NCBI GenBank assembly: GCA_029552065.1
Contig: JAKPEG010000024.1
Location: 1 to 49,963 of the forward strand
Source of the DNA: Actinomycetes bacterium
GTDB lineage: Bacteria > Actinomycetota > Actinomycetes > Actinomycetales > Dermatophilaceae
Reading direction: 5' to 3'
DNA length: 49,963 bases
Both the position numbers and the translations under genes were made by a program. This document shows positions 1 through 11,041 of this stretch, in pieces. Positions within the stretch are counted from its first letter, which is position 1; each line of letters opens with the position of its first letter. The notes beneath the pieces are model-generated. The model was not told the DNA's origin. It worked only from the letters and a program-made list of their open reading frames with translations, and ran no database searches.

Positions 1-1062
1 AACCTGCAGACCCACCCCGGCCGGGGCCGGACCCCGCAGTGACGGCGCCGCGGCCACAGGACTGGGCCCGGGTGCCCCGACCGGTCGATCCGCGTGGACC
101 TCGCTGATGGTGATCCGGCACTCAGCTGCGCCGAGGTGGCCGTGGATGCGCGCCCCGCGTCCGGGCGCGTGGCGGTGGATGTTCGTGAGCGCCTCGGCTG
201 CCGCTCCGAGCAGCGCGGCCGCAACCACCTCGTCGGCGCACTCACCCGTGACGGAGAGGTCGAGGTCGACGGCCAGACCCCGGGCGTGTTCCCGCAGCGC
301 CACCGTGAGCGGGCGTGCCGCGAGCGGGTCGAGGGTTCGCAGGGCCTGGGCCGCCTGCCCGGCAAGCGCCCGGGCCGCCTCGTCCACCCGCCCGTCCTGG
401 CGTCCGGCGAGCCGAAGCGCGCCAAGGACCTTGTCGTGGACGAGGCCGTCCCAGCGGCGTTTCGCCTGGGCACGCGCGGAGTCGCGGACGAGGTCCTCGT
501 GCGCGGTCCAAGAGCTCTCCGAACTCGTGCGCACCCACGCGGCGGCCCGATGCAGGGCCTGGACCCCCGCCGCGCACAGGAGTGCGGTGAGCGCGCACAG
601 GAGCGCCTCGTAGGCGGCCTGCCATGCACCGACGACCGGGATACGTTCGAGGACCGCCTCGACGGTGACCACCGGGCTCACCCAGGCGACGGCGATCGGG
701 GCAATGGCCACGCTCGTGAGGCACCAACCGATGACCACGACGCTCCACAGCGGGCGATAGTCCGCCGCGAGGCGCACCTCTGGCAGCAGGACGCTCACGC
801 CCAGGGCCACGACGGCCACCGCGCAGTAGAGCCGTACGCCGCGTCGCTTCCGCGTGCCGCGGAACGACTCGACGATCCCGACCAACGCCGCGACGGCCGC
901 CGCGGCCAGCACGCTCCACGGCAGTGGCATCTGGCCGGCATCCGCCCACGCGACGGAGGCCTCCGCGCAGGCCCCGGCCGTCGCGATCACCATGAGGGCG
1001 CTTGCCGCCCGGTAGAGCGCGAGGTCGAGATCGATCGCGCGCCTCGTGCGCGGCTCGGTCAC
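1..1062 (-). CDS. Sensor histidine kinase, NarL/DesK type (partial, runs off the left edge)
   Basis: Translating the minus strand from GTG at 1062 gives an open frame to base 1, at least 354 codons, so the C-terminus lies outside the window. The N-terminal half has about four hydrophobic stretches, consistent with a membrane sensor. After residue ~200 comes RRWDGLVHDKVLGALR, a HisKA_3-type dimerisation helix with the phospho-acceptor His. Further on, AAAEALTNIHRHA is the N box of the HATPase domain. The GTG overlaps the stop of the response regulator by four bases (GTGA), so the two are translationally coupled and form one two-component system. The ligand is unknown. The longer minus-strand frame at 242-1111 is a shadow of this gene. 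Confidence 0.8.
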   Translation of the reverse strand, partial: MTEPRTRRAIDLDLALYRAASALMVIATAGACAEASVAWADAGQMPLPWSVLAAAAVAALVGIVESFRGTRKRRGVRLYCAVAVVALGVSVLLPEVRLAADYRPLWSVVVIGWCLTSVAIAPIAVAWVSPVVTVEAVLERIPVVGAWQAAYEALLCALTALLCAAGVQALHRAAAWVRTSSESSWTAHEDLVRDSARAQAKRRWDGLVHDKVLGALRLAGRQDGRVDEAARALAGQAAQALRTLDPLAARPLTVALREHARGLAVDLDLSVTGECADEVVAAALLGAAAEALTNIHRHAPGRGARIHGHLGAAECRITISEVHADRPVGAPGPSPVAAAPSLRGPAPAGVGLQV

Positions 1063-1721
1063 GGTGGACTCGCGCCACCGGGCCGCGGCAGTATGCCGTC
1101 CTCCACCGCACGGATGTAGAGCTCGGTCTTGGTCGCGGCAGGACGGCCGGCCTCGGAGTACTTCCGTCGAGTGCGCAGCAGGTACTCCTTCACCGTCTCG
1201 GGTGACAGGCCCATCCGGCGCGCCACGGACTTCAGCGGGAGACCCATGGCATAGAGCCGCAGGGCCTCGGCCTCCCGGGGGGCCAGGTGCGGCGCGGTCC
1301 AGCCGGGTTCGTCCTCGATGGCCGCGGCCCATTCGCCACTGAGGTAGGGATCACCGCCGAGGACAACCTCGACCGCCTTGGCGAGCACGGTGAAGTCCTC
1401 GTGCTTGCCGACGATCCCCACTGCCCCGGCCCGGAAGCACGGGGCGACCACCGCACGGTTGGTCTCCTGGGTGTAGAGGAGCACCGGCCAGCCGCGCTCG
1501 ACCAGCCGGGCGACATTGTCGGCCGGGCGTGACTGGTCGCCGAGCTGCAGGTCGAGCAGCACGAGGTCGAGTGCCTGCGCCGAGCCCAGGAGTCCGTCGA
1601 CGCTGGGGGCAAGGGTCGGTTGGACCGGCCGGGGAAGGGCGTCGGACAAACCGGCGAGCACGCCGTGCAGGATGGGCGGATGGTCGTCGACGACCCCCAG
1701 GCGGACGGGGAGAGGCGCCAT
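1059..1721 (-). CDS. Response regulator with LuxR-type HTH
   Basis: A 220-residue two-domain regulator. The receiver starts LGVVDDHPPILHG (acidic pocket) and carries the phospho-acceptor Asp in LVLLDLQLGDQ. The C-terminal LuxR/NarL HTH is seen in LAPREAEALRLYAMGLPLKSVARRMGLSPETVKEYL (split here only for reference). The start is set at ATG 1721 because homology to the receiver begins directly after it. A GGAGG lies about 12 bases upstream, and an in-frame start at 1775 would only add an unusual tail. It is the first gene of a coupled pair with the downstream sensor kinase. Its targets cannot be read from the sequence. Confidence 0.85.
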   Translation of the reverse strand: MAPLPVRLGVVDDHPPILHGVLAGLSDALPRPVQPTLAPSVDGLLGSAQALDLVLLDLQLGDQSRPADNVARLVERGWPVLLYTQETNRAVVAPCFRAGAVGIVGKHEDFTVLAKAVEVVLGGDPYLSGEWAAAIEDEPGWTAPHLAPREAEALRLYAMGLPLKSVARRMGLSPETVKEYLLRTRRKYSEAGRPAATKTELYIRAVEDGILPRPGGASPP

Positions 1722-1906
1722 GCCGCCATCCTGCCTCCGGGAGTGAGAGGCCGCATCCGGGGATGGATGCGGCACTCGTCACGTCGCGACGACGAGCGGT
1801 GTCCCCCGATCGTGGGACTGGCCCTCGTCGCGGCCAGGCGGGCAGACTGGACGCAGGCGTCCGCTTCGCACGCGGCGGTCGCAGGGGTACAGGGGGCGCG
1901 GCGCAG

Positions 1907-1941
1907 GCGGCCCGGACCACAGCGGACGTGGTCCGGGCCGC
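1907..1941 (-). terminator. Hairpin terminator downstream of trpS
   Basis: A perfect 14-bp stem (GCGGCCCGGACCAC with its complement, 1907-1920 and 1928-1941) closes a 7-base loop, starting 28 bases beyond the trpS stop. It separates trpS from the co-directional two-component operon. No long T tract follows, which is common for high-G+C actinobacterial terminators. Confidence 0.7.
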
Positions 1942-1968
1942 TGGCCGTGCGAGCTCAGCCGCGTCGGC

Positions 1969-4936
<2,968 letters not shown>

Positions 4937-4937
4937 G

Positions 4938-5279
4938 TCAGACGTCCCCCCGCTCCATGTGCTCGGCCAGCTTGGCGGCGGCCGGGTCGAACTCTCGGTC
5001 GGCCCAGCGGGCGTAGAACATCGTGATCGCGAAGGTCGTGACGAACTGGAGCAACCCGAGGACCAGCCCGACGGTGATGTTGCCGACGAGCTTGGTGTTC
5101 ATGAAGCTCGTCGCATAGGAGGCGAGCAACACGTAGAGGAAGTACCAGGCGAGGAACGCGCCGGTCATGGGGAAGACGAAGCTGCGGAACTTCTTCCGCA
5201 GCGCAGCGAACTCCGGCGAGTTCTGGACGGCGATGTAGCGTGCCGCCCGCTCCTCGCTGATGTCGTCGTGACTGCTCAA
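4938..5279 (-). CDS. DUF485 membrane protein, partner of the acetate symporter
   Basis: A 113-residue protein of the YjcH/DUF485 family. Two membrane segments (about residues 35-55 and 70-92) are flanked by charged ends, and AALRKKFRSFVFPMTGAF (residues 25-42) is typical of the family. Translation starts at TTG 5279, supported by GGAGG 8 bases upstream. The stop is one base from the symporter ATG, so the pair forms an operon. DUF485 proteins accompany ActP symporters widely, but a biochemical function is not established. Confidence 0.88.
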   Translation of the reverse strand: MSSHDDISEERAARYIAVQNSPEFAALRKKFRSFVFPMTGAFLAWYFLYVLLASYATSFMNTKLVGNITVGLVLGLLQFVTTFAITMFYARWADREFDPAAAKLAEHMERGDV

Positions 5280-5457
5280 GGTGTGAACCTCCGGTGGGCA
5301 GGTCTGCAGAGGGACTCCGCAGTGTCGTGGGTCACACGATGATGTGTGCCAGAGCCCCTCGCCAGACTGCGCGCGCCCGGTGGGATCGACTTTCGCCCAG
5401 CGGTCGCCGATGCGGGTCGAGCGGTCGGTATGCCGGGAGCCCCTGCGTGCGAACGGT

Positions 5458-6429
5458 CTACGCGCTCCCAGCCAAGTGGCTCGCGACCGCAGCGCCGACG
5501 AGTTCGGGCTCGTCCAGCCACGGGGCGTGCCCGGCGCCGCGCAGCCGCACCAGCCGGTGGTCGCGCAGCGCGACGATCGAGTCGGCCGCCACGCCCGGGG
5601 GCATGAAGGCGTCCAGGTCGCCCCAGGCCATGAGCACCGGCTGGGCGATCCGCTCGAGGTCCTCCGGCGGCACGACCATGGCGGGCCGCAGGCGGGTGCC
5701 CTGGACGAGGGCCTGGAAGTAGGTCGCCACGCTCGGACCGTAGCTGGGACGGCAGGTGAGGTAGTAGCACGCCTCGAGCACCGCCTCGGGCAGGTGCGCG
5801 CCGGCGTTCGGGCCGTTGGCGATGTCGTTGAACCGGGCGAACCGCTCCGGGGTCACCTGGCTCGACAACAACCGCCGACCGACCTGCGGAACCCCGAGGA
5901 GCATCATCGGCAGGATCGGCTTGGCCCCCGCGAAGGCGCCCCCCGGGCAGCCGAGGAAGACGATCCGGCGGATCCGGCGAGGGAGGTCCAGCGCGGCATA
6001 CACGGAGAACTGCCCGCCGAGCGAATGGGCGACGACGTCGACGACCGGGATACCGAGGTCGTCGAGCACCCCCTCGATGACCGAGACGGCGAGCCCGCGC
6101 AAGGCGTGGGGGCCCGGGACCGCGCACGGTCCGGACAGGCCATGCCCCGGCCAGTCGAGGACGACGATCCGCCGGTCGGCGAGATAGGACATCACCTCGA
6201 CGGCGAGCACCGAGAAGGACCCGACACCGTGCAGCATGAGGATGGGTGGCGCCTGCGAGTCCTCAGATCCGGTGTGCAGGACCCGCACGTCGATGTCGCC
6301 GATCCGGGTGTGGATCGCCAGCGTCTCCTCGCGGATCGCGAGGCCGAAATGTTCGTATGCCGCCCGCTCGAGCTCGCGGATCCGGTCGTCGAGCTGGGCG
6401 GTCGGGATCCGTAGCCACATGGAACTCAT
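5458..6429 (-). CDS. Alpha/beta-hydrolase, lipase/esterase-like
   Basis: A 323-residue alpha/beta-hydrolase fold protein. The oxyanion-side motif LMLHGVGSFSVLA (residues 65-77) and the nucleophile elbow AHSLGG (Ser136) are clear. The acid is likely the Asp in AWGDLDAFMPP and the base the His in RGAGHAPWLDEP near the C-terminus. No signal peptide is seen. It starts 7 bases after the stop of a wax ester/diacylglycerol acyltransferase, so both are probably one lipid-metabolism unit, with this enzyme perhaps hydrolysing acylglycerols or wax esters. That pairing is inference; the substrate is unknown. There is no strong ribosome site, consistent with coupled translation. ATG 6420 (MWLRIP) is an alternative start. 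Confidence 0.85.
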   Translation of the reverse strand: MSSMWLRIPTAQLDDRIRELERAAYEHFGLAIREETLAIHTRIGDIDVRVLHTGSEDSQAPPILMLHGVGSFSVLAVEVMSYLADRRIVVLDWPGHGLSGPCAVPGPHALRGLAVSVIEGVLDDLGIPVVDVVAHSLGGQFSVYAALDLPRRIRRIVFLGCPGGAFAGAKPILPMMLLGVPQVGRRLLSSQVTPERFARFNDIANGPNAGAHLPEAVLEACYYLTCRPSYGPSVATYFQALVQGTRLRPAMVVPPEDLERIAQPVLMAWGDLDAFMPPGVAADSIVALRDHRLVRLRGAGHAPWLDEPELVGAAVASHLAGSA

Positions 6430-6436
6430 GTGTGGC

Positions 6437-7873
6437 TCAACGGTTCTCGTCGTGAGCGGGTGGCGGGGACGGGGTGGTCGGGGCCATCGACGCGAGCGTG
6501 AGCACCTCGGCGAAACCCGCGCGGAGGCAGGAGTCGAGGACCTCGAGGTCGGTGAACGCGTCGGGGTCGACGTGCAGACCGACGCACCCCTGGCCCTGGT
6601 AGCTGATCATCGCCCCCATCATCGCCACCCCCGGACGGGGGCCGACGAGGTAGATCCCGGTGACCCTGGCCCCGGCGATGAAGGCTTCGCGGCGCACGCC
6701 GGGGAAGCTGGACAGCTGGGCGTCGGAGGTCGCTGCGCCGTTGCGGACGACCTCGACGAGGGCCGGGCCGGGGAGCTTGTCGATGAACCGCGAGCCCACC
6801 TCGAGCCAGTCGAGGGCGGGTTCGTTGCGAGCGGCGCGGACCTGCTCGCGGATGAGGGCGATCCGGCGGGCCGGGTCCGCCTCGGACATCGGACCGACGA
6901 GGTGGACCGCGGCGAAGCGGTTGCCGGCCGGGTCGCCGGCCACCCGCGTGCTCACCGGCATGGTGAGCGGGATGCGGTCGACCTCGACGTGGAAGTGCTC
7001 GTGGTAGCGGCGCAGGCCTCCGAGCATCGCGGCGAGGAAGGCGTCGTTGACCGAGCCGCCGGCGGCCTTGCCCGCGGCCCGCATCTCCGCGAGGGGCACG
7101 GTGAGGGTGAGGACGCGGACCCCGGTTCCGCCCTGTCCCCGCAGCAGCGGTGACCGGGGCACACCGACCGGGGATACCTGGCGACGCAACGAGCGTGCGT
7201 AGGCGATCGCCCCGCCGACGCTGCGCACCGGATGGACGAGGGCGGACGGCATACCGGCGAGCTGGCGCACCAGGCCGCGGGGAGCGGCGACGGCGTTGCG
7301 GGCCAGCCGGGTCGCCACGAGGCTGTAGCGGTCGACCGTGGGGCGCGCAGGCCGGGCGGGCACGTGTCGGCTGCCGGGCTCGGGCGAGTGGCCGTGGAGC
7401 AACTCGAGCAGCTGCATGAGCAGCTGACCGTCGGCGAGCACGTGGTGGGCCTTGAACACCGACGCCGCCCGGCCGCCCTCGAGGCCGGTGAGCAGCACGG
7501 CCACCCAGGGCGGACGGCCGCGGTCGAGCGGACGGCGCATGACGTCGGCGACCTTCTCGTGCAGCTGCGCCGTCGTCCCGGGCGTGGGGATGCGCGCGCG
7601 ACTCACGTGGTGCTCGATCGCGAACTCCTCGTCGGTCGACCAGGCCGGCGCGACGAGCGGCAGCGCCGGCTCGACGATCCGCTCGCGCAGGCGGGGGACG
7701 AGTCTGGTGCTGCGCTCGAGCGCCTCGACGTAGCGGTCCCAGTCGGGCTCGTGCTCGAGGATCTCGACGAAGACGCCGGCCGAGCGGGTGTGCGGGTCGG
7801 CGTCGGCGCGCCACATCACCGTCTCCCATGGGCTCAGGTCGGCACCGCCGCCCCAGCGATAGCCCTCGTCCAT
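6437..7873 (-). CDS. Wax ester synthase/diacylglycerol acyltransferase (WS/DGAT)
   Basis: A 478-residue bifunctional acyltransferase family member that transfers acyl groups from acyl-CoA to long-chain alcohols or diacylglycerol, yielding storage lipids. The catalytic HHxxxDG motif is present as HHVLADG (residues 143-149), followed by the C-terminal DUF1298-type block with SSFPGVRREAFIAGARV and GPRPGVAMMGAMISYQG. ATG 7873 (MDEGYRWGG) is chosen because AAGGAAGG sits 10 bases upstream. The open frame extends to 7966, but that stretch shows no homology. It is the first gene of a two-gene unit with the downstream hydrolase. Confidence 0.9.
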   Translation of the reverse strand: MDEGYRWGGGADLSPWETVMWRADADPHTRSAGVFVEILEHEPDWDRYVEALERSTRLVPRLRERIVEPALPLVAPAWSTDEEFAIEHHVSRARIPTPGTTAQLHEKVADVMRRPLDRGRPPWVAVLLTGLEGGRAASVFKAHHVLADGQLLMQLLELLHGHSPEPGSRHVPARPARPTVDRYSLVATRLARNAVAAPRGLVRQLAGMPSALVHPVRSVGGAIAYARSLRRQVSPVGVPRSPLLRGQGGTGVRVLTLTVPLAEMRAAGKAAGGSVNDAFLAAMLGGLRRYHEHFHVEVDRIPLTMPVSTRVAGDPAGNRFAAVHLVGPMSEADPARRIALIREQVRAARNEPALDWLEVGSRFIDKLPGPALVEVVRNGAATSDAQLSSFPGVRREAFIAGARVTGIYLVGPRPGVAMMGAMISYQGQGCVGLHVDPDAFTDLEVLDSCLRAGFAEVLTLASMAPTTPSPPPAHDENR

Positions 7874-8043
7874 CTGGCCGCCACCTTCCTTCGCCCGCTC
7901 GCCGGGCCGCTCCGGGCTTCGCAGGCGCTGCTTCCCACCCTGCCCGATCCAGGGGTCTGCGGTCACCTGCGGCGATGATTGTCACCACACGGATGAACCG
8001 CAGGTATGCCGCGCCGGCGACACGTGGCGCCGTGCAGCCGGGC

Positions 8044-8961
8044 TCACCCCAGCTGCAGGCCCTGCGTGAGCAGGAGGTTGACCCCGATGAGGACGGCCAG
8101 CAGGATCCAGCCGGTCACCGGCACGCCAGGCGCGGCCTGCCGGGGCCGATCGGCGGGGTCGGTCCGGGCAAATTCCCTGCGGTAGAAGCTCATCGACAAG
8201 GGGGCGAAGGACCCGACCGCGAAGGTGGCCATCATCACCAAGACGATGGCCGCGCCGTCGATGTCGGTCTCCATCAACGTGAGGAAGACCGCCTCCAGCG
8301 CGGCGATGGCCAGGCCCCCGAACAGCCAGGTCCAGACGGTGAAGGCCCGTATCTCGTAGAGGTCCCGAGTCCAGCGCACGGCCCGGGTCGAGAAGCTGCG
8401 CGCAAGGGCGACCATGCCGATCCCGCCGAGCACGAACGCGACCCAGCTGGCGACGTCGGGCCAGCCGAGTGCCGCGAAGGCGTGTCCGATGTCGCCGGTG
8501 CTCCCGAATGGTGTGGTCATGAGATAGCCGACGAATTCCATCACGCTCACATAGCCGAACCACGTGGCCAGCAGCAGCCACCAGGACCCGGCCCGCCGGG
8601 GCAGGACGGCGATGAGGATCAGCCCGGAGACCAGGCTGAAGATCGGGCCGGCCAGCGCGATGGTCGCATCGACCGCGCCGGTCGGCGCAGGCAGGGTGTC
8701 CACGGCCGGGGGGTACTGCACCGCGCGCAGGCCGAGGGCGAGGCTGGCCAACGAGTGGGCAGTCTCGTGCAGGAGGAACATGAGCAAGACGGCGACCACC
8801 AAGGCAGTTGCGCTGGAGAGCAGGACGCGTCGTACGTCAGCCTTCGGCGCGAGGTGGGCCCCGATGTCGTTGGGGGTGAGCCCGGAGCCGGGGTCGGCGG
8901 GGGCGGATGGCTCCGGCGCGCCGCGGGTCGAGCGGACTTCAGGGCTCGGTCCTTCGTTCAT
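8044..8961 (-). CDS. Predicted membrane zinc metalloprotease (M50-like)
   Basis: A 305-residue membrane protein whose cytoplasmic-looking, Pro-rich N-terminus is followed by about six hydrophobic segments. The first segment runs straight into LLHETAHSLASL, an HExxH zinc site (H65, E66, H69) inside a membrane helix. A downstream LAGPIFSLVSG resembles the A-G-P helix of site-2 proteases. These features suggest an intramembrane metalloprotease, but the third zinc ligand could not be assigned, so the M50 label is tentative. ATG 8961 (MNEGPSP) is the first start after which the protein looks coherent; the longer frame runs antisense into plsB. It is divergent from the PlsB-like gene. Confidence 0.65.
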   Translation of the reverse strand: MNEGPSPEVRSTRGAPEPSAPADPGSGLTPNDIGAHLAPKADVRRVLLSSATALVVAVLLMFLLHETAHSLASLALGLRAVQYPPAVDTLPAPTGAVDATIALAGPIFSLVSGLILIAVLPRRAGSWWLLLATWFGYVSVMEFVGYLMTTPFGSTGDIGHAFAALGWPDVASWVAFVLGGIGMVALARSFSTRAVRWTRDLYEIRAFTVWTWLFGGLAIAALEAVFLTLMETDIDGAAIVLVMMATFAVGSFAPLSMSFYRREFARTDPADRPRQAAPGVPVTGWILLAVLIGVNLLLTQGLQLG

Positions 8962-9067
8962 GCTCAGCCAACCTACCGGCCGGTTGCGGGGACAGCTGGC
9001 TTGTGCCCCGTGGCCGTTAGGCTGTGTTCCTGACGACGACGTCCGACCTGCCCCGGAGGAGCCCAGG

Positions 9068-11041
9068 ATGAGCGCTGTCCGCCGAAACCTCGGGCGCCTG
9101 GTCTCGGCGCCGATCAAGTCTGCGGCGCAACGGGTCGACATGCCCAGCTTCGACCCGAAGTTCGAGGTCGACAGCCCGCTAGTCGCGAGCATCCTCGAGG
9201 CGACCCACTTCCGGAGCGGACTGCAGGCGCTCGCCGAGCGTCTCGGTCGGCGCGTCGACGACGTGCGCGAGCTCGCCGCGGCATACCTGCGGGAGATGTC
9301 GGCGATCCACGACGTCACCGTGACCGCCTGGTGGGAACGCTTCGGCGAATGGCTGCTGCGCGGCTACGAGCTCATCGTCGACGTCGAGGGCCTGCGCGGA
9401 TTGCGCGGGCTCGACCCCGACCACTCCCTCGTCTTCCTCACCTCGCACCGCTCCTACCTCGACGAGTGGGCGCTCCCCGGGCCGGTCCACGCCGCGGGGA
9501 TCCAGCGGATGTCCAGCTTTATGGGCGCGAACCTCGACTACTTCCCCATGGGGGCGATCGCGCGGCGGGTCGGCATGATGCACGTGCGCCGGGCGATCAA
9601 GGACGACCCCGTCTACAAGTTCGCGCTGCGGTCCTACATCGGCCACCTCGTGGGCGATCGGGTCAACCTCATGTGGTCGATCGAGGGCGGGCGGACCCGC
9701 ACCGGCAAGCTGCGCCCACCTCGGCTGGGGCTGCTGCGCTACGTCGTCGACGCGGTCGACACGCTGCCGACCCCCGAGGTCTACATCGTCCCGATCTCCA
9801 TGCTCTACGACCAGATCCCGGCCAACGAGGTCCGCACGATGACCCACGAGGCGCTCGGCGGCGACAAGCGCCCCGAGAGCGCGCGATGGTTCGTCGACTA
9901 CATCTCCCACCTGCGTGGCCGGATGGGGCGCGTCTATCTCAACGTCGGCGAGCCCCTTCCCCTGCGGGCCCGACTGGCCGAGCTGCGGGAGGAGGACCCG
10001 ACCGGCCGCACCGCCGTCGAGCGGGTCGCGCTCGACGTCTCGCACCGGATCAACGACGCCACCCCGGTGACCGCCACCGCAGCCGTCTGTATCGCCCTGC
10101 TCGGAGCCGGTCGGGCGCTCACCCTCTCGGAGATCCTCGACACGATCCGACCGCTGGCCGAATACCTCGACACGCTCGGCTGGCCGACCGCCGGCGGGGT
10201 CAACCTCACCGACCGTGCCTCGATCCGGGCCGCACTCAACAGTCTGGTCGAGACCGGCGTGCTCAGCTCGCACGACGCCCAGGACACCGTGTGGACGATC
10301 GCCGACCGGCAGCACCTCACCGCGGCGAACTACCGCAACTCGGCGATCCACGTCCTGCTCCACCCGGCGATCGCCGAGGTGTCGCTCATGGGGGCGGTCC
10401 TCGCACCGGGTCCCACCTACGATGTCTTCCTCGACGCCCTCCGGTTGCGCGACCTGTTGAAGTTCGAGTTCTTCTTCGCCCGCCGCCGGGAGTTCGCCGC
10501 GAGGCTGCGGCGCGTGGTCGGCGACGACCCGAGCTTCTCCTCCCAGCTCACCCGGGCCCGTGCGGAGGGCTATCTCGACCACCTCGGGCTGCATCTGTCC
10601 GCCCTGGTGTTACGCCCGTTCCTCGACGCCTATGCCGTCGTCGCCCACGAGCTGGCCGCGCTGCCTGCCGGCCGGGACGTCGACGAGGAGAAGTTCCTCG
10701 AGCACTGCCTCGCTGTCGGCCAGCAGTGGGTGCTGCGGCGATTCATCGTGAGCGCCGAGTCCACCTCGTTGGAGATGTTCCGCAACGTCCTGCAACTGGC
10801 CCGCCATCGTGGGCTGCTCGACCCGCAGGGCGCGGATGTCGTCGCCCGCCGGGTGGCCCTGCGCGAGGAGATCGACGAATTCCGTTCTCGGATCGACCGT
10901 CTCGCCGAGCGCACGCGGCTCGACGGATCCGCACCCGCGGGTGAGTCGACGCCCCCGGCCAGTCCGCCGGTCGGTCCGCCGGTCGGTCCGCCGGTCAGTT
11001 CGACGGTCAGTTCGGAGAGGCCGACGCCCCGCGCTGGGTGA
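9068..11041 (+). CDS. Glycerol-3-phosphate acyltransferase, PlsB-like
   Basis: A 657-residue acyltransferase of the PlsC/PlsB superfamily. Its first reaction would be acylation of glycerol-3-phosphate (phospholipid and storage-lipid synthesis). The HX4D catalytic motif is HRSYLD (H127, D132). It is followed by FMGANLDYFPMGAIARRVG, the substrate-binding block IEGGRTRTGKLRPPRLG and VYIVPISMLYDQ. The long C-terminal half matches PlsB-type rather than PlsC-type proteins. ATG 9068 has GGAGGAGC upstream. The last ~20 residues are a PPVG-type repeat encoded by a 12-bp tandem repeat, and the 3' end overlaps the convergent symporter gene by 35 bases. It may supply acyl-glycerols to the WS/DGAT upstream (inference). 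Confidence 0.88.
   Translation: MSAVRRNLGRLVSAPIKSAAQRVDMPSFDPKFEVDSPLVASILEATHFRSGLQALAERLGRRVDDVRELAAAYLREMSAIHDVTVTAWWERFGEWLLRGYELIVDVEGLRGLRGLDPDHSLVFLTSHRSYLDEWALPGPVHAAGIQRMSSFMGANLDYFPMGAIARRVGMMHVRRAIKDDPVYKFALRSYIGHLVGDRVNLMWSIEGGRTRTGKLRPPRLGLLRYVVDAVDTLPTPEVYIVPISMLYDQIPANEVRTMTHEALGGDKRPESARWFVDYISHLRGRMGRVYLNVGEPLPLRARLAELREEDPTGRTAVERVALDVSHRINDATPVTATAAVCIALLGAGRALTLSEILDTIRPLAEYLDTLGWPTAGGVNLTDRASIRAALNSLVETGVLSSHDAQDTVWTIADRQHLTAANYRNSAIHVLLHPAIAEVSLMGAVLAPGPTYDVFLDALRLRDLLKFEFFFARRREFAARLRRVVGDDPSFSSQLTRARAEGYLDHLGLHLSALVLRPFLDAYAVVAHELAALPAGRDVDEEKFLEHCLAVGQQWVLRRFIVSAESTSLEMFRNVLQLARHRGLLDPQGADVVARRVALREEIDEFRSRIDRLAERTRLDGSAPAGESTPPASPPVGPPVGPPVSSTVSSERPTPRAG
10957..11016 (+). 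repeat. 12-bp tandem repeat at the 3' end of the PlsB-like gene
   Basis: Two perfect units GGTCGGTCCGCC (10969-10980, 10981-10992) are flanked by a partial unit before and two diverged units GGTCAGTTCGAC/GGA after. They encode PPVG-like repeats. The last unit spans the stop codon of the convergent symporter gene. Confidence 0.85.

Noticed and set aside
242-1111. Minus-strand open frame of 289 codons at the left edge
   Set aside because: The alternative minus frame from GTG 1062 shows kinase H and N boxes and couples to the response regulator; this frame shows none.
5322-5337. Crp-like site in front of the DUF485-actP operon
   Set aside because: TGTCG and TCACA are separated by 4 bases instead of 6, and only one half matches, so the family fit is poor.
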